DNA of 11,211 nt, taken from Planctomycetota bacterium (lineage in GTDB: Bacteria > Planctomycetota > Phycisphaerae > SM23-33). The notes under the pieces are model-generated. The model saw only the letters and a program-made list of their open reading frames with translations. It did not search any database and had not been told where the DNA came from. Both the position numbers and the translations under genes were made by a program. This document shows positions 6,693 to 11,211 of the stretch, piece by piece (position 1 is the first letter of the stretch; every line of letters begins with the position of its first letter). Location of the stretch: positions 1-11,211 of the forward strand of contig QNCB01000013.1 in the NCBI GenBank assembly GCA_003644335.1. The letters run 5' to 3'.

Positions 6693-7673
6693 CTACTTCA
6701 ATTCAATGCTACTGAAATCCACCTGATGATCAACCAACCACTTGACATAATCCGCCAAGCCTTCTTCCAAGTGGTATTTAACTTCAAAGCCAAGTTCCTG
6801 TTGCGCCGGCGTTATATCAAATGATCCACGCAGGACATGAATATCCGACCACGGAGCCAGGCCGGGACCTACATTGATAGCCGCGCCTGGAACAACCTTT
6901 TTAACCGCAGCCACAACCTCGGCCACGGAATAATGTTTCCCGTTACTGATATTGAATGTTCGACAGGTTAACGATTGCTTTTGATAGGCTAACACCAGTG
7001 CATTTGCCAAATCCTTAACATAGGTCAGGTTGGCCCGGAAGTCGCCGCCAGTTGGATCATTAACTTCAACCCCTCTCAAGGCACTCATCAAGTAATGCCG
7101 CACCGGGCCGCGGGACAGATCAAACTTTCCCGGCAGCTCGGGCGGTCCCCAAACCCAGGAGGCTCTGACCGTGCATGAATCAACGCCGTATGTTTTATGG
7201 TACATGTTTGTAACCAATTCCCCCATATACTTTGTCGTGCCATAGACATTGTCTGGCGAAATCGAGTCCGTTTCTTTAATAAACCCATCCGGATTGGACG
7301 ATTGAAATACCGCGCCTGTACTAACATAAACTACGCGACGCCAATTTAAATGGCGAGCCAGTTCCAATAAATTCTGTGTGGCAAGAACATTTATTTGGGT
7401 TGCTGACAAAGGTACAGGACGACAGGACGAGACATTGGGCAGTGCCGCTGAATGGATCACGCCCTCTACATTGTATTTTTTTGCAGTCTCCAGTAAATGC
7501 GCCCAGTCGTTCAGGTCGCCCTGAACCCAATCCACTTTCACAGAACCTGTTTCAACCGGATTTAATGTGCATTCCAATCGATCATAGGCAACCACATCTA
7601 TTCCGGCTTCAACACATTGAATTACCGTGTTGTAGCCGACAATACCAGCTGCTCCGGTAACGAGTACACTCAT
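6693..7673 (-). CDS. NAD-dependent epimerase/dehydratase family protein (extended SDR)
   Basis: A 326-residue extended short-chain dehydrogenase. The NAD-binding motif GAAGIVG is at 7-13, with Asp31 in AYDR for the adenine ribose. SAALPN (75-80), the VSTGAVF block (117-123) with Ser118/Thr119, and the catalytic pair Tyr144/Lys148 (YGTTK) are intact. WGPPELPG (175-182) and a substrate domain follow. The product could be a sugar or sugar-acid epimerase or a C-3 dehydrogenase of the DenD/uronate-dehydrogenase kind; in this cluster an oxidation feeding the aldolase is attractive but unproven. The Shine-Dalgarno AGGGG, 7 nt before the ATG, includes bases of the upstream gene's TAG stop codon, and the gap is only 10 nt, so translational coupling is likely. 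The following gap to the aldolase is 37 nt. Confidence 0.9.
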   Translation of the reverse strand: MSVLVTGAAGIVGYNTVIQCVEAGIDVVAYDRLECTLNPVETGSVKVDWVQGDLNDWAHLLETAKKYNVEGVIHSAALPNVSSCRPVPLSATQINVLATQNLLELARHLNWRRVVYVSTGAVFQSSNPDGFIKETDSISPDNVYGTTKYMGELVTNMYHKTYGVDSCTVRASWVWGPPELPGKFDLSRGPVRHYLMSALRGVEVNDPTGGDFRANLTYVKDLANALVLAYQKQSLTCRTFNISNGKHYSVAEVVAAVKKVVPGAAINVGPGLAPWSDIHVLRGSFDITPAQQELGFEVKYHLEEGLADYVKWLVDHQVDFSSIELK

Positions 7674-7683
7674 CTTTTATCCC

Positions 7684-8694
7684 CTAAATTAAAAGTTTTC
7701 CATTATCCAGGATCGGCACGCCATCGACTTCCACCACGGCGCCGGAGTAGGCAACATCAATATGGCAGGGCGCGGCCACATTGCCGCCAATGGCATAGTT
7801 GCTGCCAATCCCGTGATGCCCATGCCCAAGGTGCCCAAGGTCTTCCTGGTTGGTTGCCTTGACCCGGCAGTGAGGATTCAGCCCGATGCCGAATTCAGCG
7901 AAATTATAGGCCCGTTTGTCATCCAGAACCGCGAGGGCATTTCTGAGATAGTCCGCCGCATGTCCGCCCGAAATTTTCGTAATCAGCCCCTCTTTCACCT
8001 CGATGACAACCTTTTCATCGTACAAGGCGCCGTATCCCATCACTCGTATGTTGGCGACCAGAACACCTTCCGTGGAACCTTCGATCGGGGAAATGTTTAT
8101 TTCACTGTTCGGCAGTGATGCGAAGTCTCCAGACTGAGTAAATATCCCGGTCTCATACTGAACCGGACGACCGGATATCTCTCCCGTCAAATCCGTGCCG
8201 TCAGGTGAGGTCATTCGTATTTTACTGCCTTTGGCGATCGCAGCACCCAGCGTGCGTCCCAGCTTATCCGCCGCCGCATAGTCGCCGAGAATACCGCCCG
8301 TGCATAAAGCGTCTTCCGTCGCCTCGCACATCGTGCAGCCCCGCGCGCCATTCTTGACGGCTTCGATACGGGCATCCGTATGAGTCATCGACCAGGTTGT
8401 GGGGAAGAAAAACACATCACTTTTCGCGCAGGCCCCGACCACGGGTTTGGGCACCTGTCGACCATGCGCGCCGGTTGGCGTAAAACAAACGATGGTCGGT
8501 ATTCCGCCAACGGCATAAGCCGCCGACGCCAGCGCTTCAGCCATGCGCATCTTGTTTGTGTCACAGGCGATGACTACATTCTCGCCTTCTTTCACTCCGG
8601 CACATTGCGTCATCGCCTTCATGGCTCCGCGAACCATTTCAATAAAGCTCGTAGGTGCAGGTGTATAATGAAAATATTCAATTGGATATGCCAT
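7684..8694 (-). CDS. Peptidase M29 / NicX-like metalloenzyme
   Basis: A 336-residue protein of the superfamily that joins M29 aminopeptidases (AmpS, AmpT) and the non-heme iron 2,5-dihydroxypyridine dioxygenase NicX. The metal-site pattern is visible: Glu198 in LPNSEINISP, Glu267 in NFAEFGIGLNPH, His275, a His-rich loop GHLGHGHHGIG (287-297) and the terminal His311-x-Asp313 in CHIDVAYSG. The N-terminal half (about 15-140) is the Rossmann-like domain, including VVIACDTNKMRMAEAL. True M29 peptidases are ~410 residues, so this shorter form is nearer the NicX-like branch. In a catabolic operon with no other peptidase gene, hydrolase or ring-cleavage activity is possible, but neither can be claimed. 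AAGGAG lies 8 nt before the ATG. It is the first structural gene, 15 nt after the regulator's stop, and ends 10 nt before the epimerase gene. Confidence 0.82.
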   Translation of the reverse strand: MAYPIEYFHYTPAPTSFIEMVRGAMKAMTQCAGVKEGENVVIACDTNKMRMAEALASAAYAVGGIPTIVCFTPTGAHGRQVPKPVVGACAKSDVFFFPTTWSMTHTDARIEAVKNGARGCTMCEATEDALCTGGILGDYAAADKLGRTLGAAIAKGSKIRMTSPDGTDLTGEISGRPVQYETGIFTQSGDFASLPNSEINISPIEGSTEGVLVANIRVMGYGALYDEKVVIEVKEGLITKISGGHAADYLRNALAVLDDKRAYNFAEFGIGLNPHCRVKATNQEDLGHLGHGHHGIGSNYAIGGNVAAPCHIDVAYSGAVVEVDGVPILDNGKLLI

Positions 8695-8709
8695 TTGATA
8701 GTCTCCTTA

Positions 8710-9729
8710 TCATGATTTTCTAACAATTAAACTGCAATCCGCAATATGAACTTGACGATCCATAGAAATATTCGCAATTCGATTTGAAAGCATTGCGTGG
8801 GCCTGTGAAGCAAAATCAGAGAGATGACAGTCCACGGTTGTCAGGGGAACTTTGTAGAATTGAGACAAAGGGATATTGTCAAAGCCAGTTATCCTCAAAT
8901 CGGCGGGGATATCCATGCCGTAACTTAATGCAGCCTCGATAAAACCTACAGCATTCCAGTCGTTATAGCAGATGATTGCTTCGGGCCTGGATTTTAGCTT
9001 GATAAATTTCTTAAAAAGCTCCCTTCCCCCTTCTTCTCCGTCCTGCTCCACCTCAAGTATCCACTTGTTATTAATTGACACCCCATATAATTTCGCGTTC
9101 TTGATAAATGCAGCTTTTCTGGCAGAAACCAGAGAGCCTTTAACCCCCTTGGCATATCCTGCCGATTTAATCCCTGTGTCCCGCAGGTGCTCTAAAATCG
9201 CCTTTATTCCCCGCTCATCGTTCACAACAAGATAATCAACAGTTTGACATTTCGGAACAGCAGCCAGCCACAATGCCGGAATACCGGACTCTTTCAATAG
9301 AATTGATTTGTCGACATTTCTGGGGCAAAATACTACCCCGTCAACATTTTCCTCTTTTAATCTTGAAATGATTTTATCCGCTGAAGTGTGAGAACTGTCG
9401 TCAACAAGTAAATTTCCGCATTCGCCTACAACCATCATATTAAAAAGACGGATAAATTCCGCATGAAAAGGATCGCTCAAGCCAGGAGCAACATACGCAT
9501 AAAGCCTCTTGGTTCTGGGTATTTTTACAACAAAATTGCCCACGGAAGGACGGCGTTTTATTATGCCTCTGGTTTCAAGTAATTGAATAACCCTGCGAAG
9601 CGTGGACCGTGAAACATTAAGCTCAGCCGCGAGCTTGTCCTCTCCCGGCAATCTTGAAGAAACTTTGTAAGTTTCATTTCTGATTCTCTCTTCGAGAATC
9701 ATTGCTGTTTTTTCATATAACAGACTCAT
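8710..9729 (-). CDS. GntR-HTH / LacI-type sensor transcriptional regulator (AraR-like architecture)
   Basis: A 339-residue hybrid regulator. Residues 1-68 form a GntR winged helix-turn-helix: LPGEDKLAAELNVSRSTLRRVIQLLETRGIIKRR (27-60) followed by the wing SVGNFV. Residues about 74-339 form a LacI/GalR-type periplasmic-binding-protein fold, with the ICYNDWNAVGFIEAAL block (253-268), GFDNIP (282-287) and PLTTVD (295-300). The arrangement is that of AraR of Bacillus subtilis, a repressor released by a sugar; the ligand here is unknown. It is the first gene of the operon and lies 15 nt before the M29/NicX-like gene, so it probably regulates its own operon. A perfect 14-bp palindrome sits 44 nt upstream of its start, at 9774-9787. 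The ribosome site is poor (AGGG about 11 nt upstream), which may keep its level low relative to downstream genes. Confidence 0.93.
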   Translation of the reverse strand: MSLLYEKTAMILEERIRNETYKVSSRLPGEDKLAAELNVSRSTLRRVIQLLETRGIIKRRPSVGNFVVKIPRTKRLYAYVAPGLSDPFHAEFIRLFNMMVVGECGNLLVDDSSHTSADKIISRLKEENVDGVVFCPRNVDKSILLKESGIPALWLAAVPKCQTVDYLVVNDERGIKAILEHLRDTGIKSAGYAKGVKGSLVSARKAAFIKNAKLYGVSINNKWILEVEQDGEEGGRELFKKFIKLKSRPEAIICYNDWNAVGFIEAALSYGMDIPADLRITGFDNIPLSQFYKVPLTTVDCHLSDFASQAHAMLSNRIANISMDRQVHIADCSLIVRKS

Positions 9730-9750
9730 TCATCACGCGGCCCTGAACAG

Positions 9751-9812
9751 GTTATACTTTCTCGTTACACACTGCATACCGGTATGCTACCAGTACCTTA
9801 TTTGTAATGCAA
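9751..9812 (-). promoter_or_regulatory. Candidate promoter(s) of the operon
   Basis: Two sigma-70-like pairs can be read on the minus strand. Proximal: TATGCA (9778-9773), 16-nt spacer, TATAAC (9756-9751), which matches five of six -10 consensus bases and leaves a short leader. Distal: TTGCAT (9812-9807), 17-nt spacer, TAGCAT (9789-9784). In either case the 14-bp palindrome overlaps a promoter hexamer. Neither -35 is strong, so a regulated promoter is plausible but the exact start site is not determined. Confidence 0.45.
9774..9787. promoter_or_regulatory. 14-bp perfect palindrome, likely operator of the adjacent regulator
   Basis: GCATACCGGTATGC is identical to its reverse complement. It is centred about 50 nt upstream of the regulator start codon and overlaps candidate promoter hexamers. 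Partial half-site repeats (TACC at 9788-9791 and 9794-9797) follow on the plus strand. Size, symmetry and position fit a dimeric repressor site for the hybrid GntR/LacI protein, giving autoregulation of the whole operon. I found no second full copy in the window. Confidence 0.6.
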
Positions 9813-9931
9813 GCAAATTCGAGTTTTTTTTCACAGCCATCCCATATACGGCAGAAATTCGGTTGTTAGTCACATTTTAACCAATAAACATACATGGTTG
9901 CGGCTGGGTCGTCAGAATGTCAACCCGCATT

Positions 9932-10010
9932 TTTTTTAGCTCCGCAGGAGCGACATCTTAAATTGCTCCAAAAACCAACACAAAGACGCCGCTCCTACGG
10001 AGCTAAAAAT
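9932..10010. repeat. Paired inverted repeat, MITE-like, of the GCTCCTACGGAGCT family
   Basis: The left arm 9937-9959 (TAGCTCCGCAGGAGC then GACATCTT) and right arm 9983-10005 are inverted copies, with three mismatches in 23 bases around a 23-nt spacer. A T run before the left arm and an A run after the right arm (CTAAAAA) extend the symmetry. The arms belong to the same family as the hairpins at 309-374. The element ends about 20 nt before a gene remnant. No flanking target-site duplication is evident. Confidence 0.7.
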
Positions 10011-10032
10011 TCATACCCCATTTTACCAAGAT

Positions 10033-10142
10033 GAGACGGCCGATCGCGAGACTGACTACTACTACGTGCGCGTATGTCAGGAGGATGGCAGGATGGCGAA
10101 CAGGCATGGTCCAGTCCTGTATGGATGACGCGTACAACCTGA
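10033..10142 (+). pseudogene. Frameshifted 3' remnant of a metallohydrolase-like gene (DUF3604 / CehA-McbA type tail)
   Basis: Reading from 10033 gives ETADRETDYYYVRVCQEDG, then the frame is lost. The frame starting at 10104 gives AWSSPVWMTRTT and a stop at 10140-10142. The combined pattern Y-Y-V-R-V-x-Q-x-D-G-x-x-A-W-S-S-P-V-W is the characteristic C-terminus of DUF3604 and CehA/McbA-family PHP-like metallohydrolases. The two frames are displaced by an exact 8-bp tandem duplication, AGGATGGC at 10082-10089 and again at 10090-10097; removing one copy rejoins them. The 5' part of the gene is absent: just upstream is the paired inverted repeat at 9932-10010. This is a truncated, non-functional relic. 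The protein family name is from memory of that tail and less certain than the frameshift. Confidence 0.7.
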
Positions 10143-10156
10143 GAGTGAATAAGGAA

Positions 10157-10190
10157 CGGCCAACAAACGGATCCAGCCGGCTTTTTTTTT
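10157..10190 (+). terminator. Weak possible terminator after the gene remnant
   Basis: CGGC (10157-10160) can pair with GCCG (10176-10179) and is followed by a run of nine T (10182-10190) on the plus strand, which touches the stop codon of the minus-strand FlgM-like gene. The stem is only 4 bp with a 15-nt loop, so the structure is weak. It would fit the old terminator of the decayed plus-strand gene. Confidence 0.25.
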
Positions 10191-10494
10191 AACTGCCGAT
10201 ATAATTCTGGAAAAGTTCCTCTGCCAGTTTTTCAGCGGTTTTCTCCAGGCGATGGGGGGTTTCGTAAGTACCCGCCGCGATTTCCTGCCGGACTTGCCGG
10301 ATGAGTTCCATGCGGGCGGGCGGGAGCTCGTGCAACCTGGCGGCGAGCTTGCCTATGATAGCCCGGTCGCTGGGGGAAACTTCCCCAAAAGTCCCGCCGG
10401 GGCGAGGGGCTGGCTTGGCTGCTCGCCAGCTCGGGTCGGCCTGGGCCAATTTTGTTCCGGAAATTTGATTGTTATCGATCTGGTTCATCTTCAT
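10189..10494 (-). CDS. flgM: FlgM-like anti-sigma-28 factor
   Basis: About 101 residues, matching the usual FlgM size of 90-100. The N-terminal half is Gly/Pro/Ala-rich and probably disordered (RAAKPAPRPGG). The C-terminal part holds the family core: ELPPARMELIRQVRQEIAAGTYETPHRLEKTAEKLAEELFQ (56-96), equivalent to the helices with which FlgM binds and holds the flagellar sigma factor FliA until it is exported through the hook-basal body. The start is set at the ATG at 10494 because AGGA lies 8 nt upstream; a second ATG at 10488 also has a GAGG 7 nt upstream, giving 99 residues. The frame stays open 64 codons further upstream, but that part looks unlike FlgM. The gene stands alone here, with no flgN, flgK or other flagellar gene in view, and is not part of the catabolic operon. 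Confidence 0.72.
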   Translation of the reverse strand: MKMNQIDNNQISGTKLAQADPSWRAAKPAPRPGGTFGEVSPSDRAIIGKLAARLHELPPARMELIRQVRQEIAAGTYETPHRLEKTAEKLAEELFQNYIGS

Positions 10495-10874
10495 GCCTCG
10501 ATTCCTGCCCTGCTCGCGCACCGGCAGAGTATTTTCCAACAAGGGGCAAAAAATGAAGAGAGATCCGTTCTCAATCACCATCGCGACGCCAGCAGCCCGG
10601 GTTCCAGCAAAACTTTCACTGCCAGCCTGCCAATTCCATTCAGCCAGCTGAGCAATCCAGCCTACACCAACGTCCATCCACTGCATGTATCGACAAGAAT
10701 ACCAGGGGGACTTAAGCCAATATGACTATTAGGATTATTTTATAACACCCTGCCAGAAAAAGGGTAACAACCACCCCCTAGCTGCCGCCAAAGATTTATT
10801 TCGTTATCGGACCATGTAGCAGGCCTCGCTAATTACCCAACCTGCACATCTTACCCAAATTGACAGGGCTTGCG

Positions 10875-10914
10875 GACTGGTTGATTGGTTGACTGGTTGA
10901 CTGGTTGGCTGGGG
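10875..10914. repeat. 8-bp tandem repeat GACTGGTT, about five units
   Basis: Units read GACTGGTT, GATTGGTT, GACTGGTT, GACTGGTT and a degenerate GGCTGGGG. The exact 8-bp period makes it a short minisatellite prone to slippage. It lies in the divergent intergenic region, 123 nt or more upstream of the zinc-ribbon gene, and has no evident function. Confidence 0.8.
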
Positions 10915-10967
10915 AAAGATTACAAACGAGCCGCGACCCGACCGGCAGGGGGCGGGGATATGTGACT

Positions 10968-10983
10968 TGGGCGTCTTGCCCAT
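10968..10983 (-). repeat. GGGC-AAGAC-GCCC hairpin repeat, right copy
   Basis: TGGGC (10968-10972) pairs with GCCCA (10978-10982). Read on the minus strand the 16-mer is ATGGGCAAGACGCCCA, one base different from the copy at 223-238. Two copies on opposite sides of the operon mark it as a dispersed intergenic repeat. Confidence 0.6.
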
Positions 10984-11036
10984 TTCAGTGATGGGTGCCA
11001 TGTAGGCGGTCCAATATATATTCTGGGGAAGAAGGA

Positions 11037-11211
11037 ATGTATCCGGAAAAGAGAGCCCCAGGCTGGCAGGTCCGTTGCACTCGGTGTGGATTCACAGAGC
11101 CATGGGGAAAATACGGTATCCGTCGGGGTGCCTGGTCATGGAAAAAATATACAATCGGGCGTTGTCCGAGCTGCAAACGGTTCGGCTTTCATGCCATCGA
11201 AAGGCGTCCAA
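11037..11211 (+). CDS. Zinc-ribbon protein, 5' part (runs off the window)
   Basis: Fifty-eight codons are visible from an ATG at 11037 to the window edge, with no stop. The protein begins MYPEKRAPGWQVRC and carries C14-x2-C17 and C43-x2-C46, a four-cysteine zinc ribbon, in an Arg/Lys/Trp-rich context (GFTEPWGKYGIRRGAWSWKKY). The pattern is clearly protein-like: all four Cys are spaced for metal binding and the aromatic and basic residues are dense. An alternative GTG start at 10995 is in frame; the ATG is preferred because a purine-rich GGGGAAGAAGGA lies directly upstream. Proteins that open with such a ribbon may continue into a membrane domain, but nothing beyond residue 58 is seen. Function is unknown; it is divergent from the FlgM-like gene. 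Confidence 0.65.
   Translation, partial: MYPEKRAPGWQVRCTRCGFTEPWGKYGIRRGAWSWKKYTIGRCPSCKRFGFHAIERRP

Larger units (their letters stand above)
10495..11036. other. Intergenic region with tandem repeat and hairpin repeat
   Basis: This ~540-bp gap separates divergent genes (FlgM-like leftward, zinc-ribbon rightward). It contains the 8-bp tandem array at 10875-10914 and a hairpin-repeat copy at 10968-10983. ACCCT/AGGGT (10747-10751, 10761-10765) can form a small hairpin. No tRNA, riboswitch or convincing coding sequence is seen. Confidence 0.5.

Noticed and set aside
9899..9937. Terminator formed by TGCGG/CCGCA and eight T
   Set aside because: The stem is 5 bp with a ~21-nt loop, and no plus-strand gene lies upstream; the T run more likely belongs to the inverted-repeat element.
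10495..10686. N-terminal extension of the FlgM-like gene by 64 codons
   Set aside because: FlgM proteins are about 100 residues, the ribosome site fits the ATG at 10494 or 10488, and the extension shows no conserved character.
10252..10725. Plus-strand open frame of 157 codons over the FlgM-like gene
   Set aside because: The opposite strand has the FlgM core motif and good ribosome sites; this frame is Gly/Pro/Arg-rich shadow sequence.
10860..10888. TTGACA at 10860-10865 as a plus-strand -35 box
   Set aside because: The position 17 nt downstream reads GATTGG inside the tandem repeat, a poor -10; the match is probably chance.

Overview
The window is dominated by one compact minus-strand gene cluster of ten genes (9729 down to 416). 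It reads as a regulated catabolic operon for an unidentified hydroxy acid or sugar-acid-like compound. In transcription order it holds: a GntR-HTH/LacI-type regulator, an M29/NicX-like metalloenzyme, an NAD-dependent epimerase/dehydrogenase, an HpcH/HpaI-type class II aldolase, a phosphoglycerate-dehydrogenase-like D-2-hydroxyacid dehydrogenase, a short-chain dehydrogenase-like protein without the usual catalytic residues, a uroporphyrinogen-decarboxylase-superfamily protein, a second D-2-hydroxyacid dehydrogenase, an AEC-family membrane transporter and a PPC/DUF296-domain protein. The first eight genes are separated by only 10-37 nt and most have a clear Shine-Dalgarno sequence. The last two follow gaps of 60 and 66 nt and look more AT-rich. 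A perfect 14-bp palindrome (9774-9787) sits among candidate promoter hexamers upstream of the regulator gene and is the natural operator candidate.

A plausible reading of the pathway, which is inference only: the dehydrogenases and the epimerase-like enzyme interconvert hydroxy and keto groups, the aldolase cleaves a 2-keto acid to pyruvate (or a related keto acid) plus an aldehyde, the hydroxyacid dehydrogenases process the products, and the AEC carrier moves an organic acid across the membrane. The URO-D-like and M29/NicX-like proteins have no assignable step. The substrate cannot be read from the sequence.

Both flanks are non-coding and repeat-rich. The left flank (1-415) has a strong plus-strand rho-independent terminator, probably for a gene lying to the left, then a series of hairpin repeats. 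The right flank (9730-10188) has a 69-bp paired inverted repeat followed by the 3' remnant of a metallohydrolase-like gene, frameshifted by an 8-bp tandem duplication. Beyond it lie a minus-strand FlgM-like anti-sigma-28 gene (10189-10494), a 540-bp gap with an 8-bp tandem repeat, and the 5' part of a plus-strand zinc-ribbon gene that runs off the window. The same hairpin repeat families occur on both sides of the cluster, so these are genome-wide dispersed repeats rather than part of the operon.

Organism: not identifiable with certainty. The FlgM-like gene points to a flagellated bacterium. URO-D-like proteins, hybrid GntR/LacI regulators, the metallohydrolase tail and intergenic hairpin repeats together would fit an environmental anaerobe, for instance from the Planctomycetes-Verrucomicrobia-Lentisphaerae group. 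This is a low-confidence guess.
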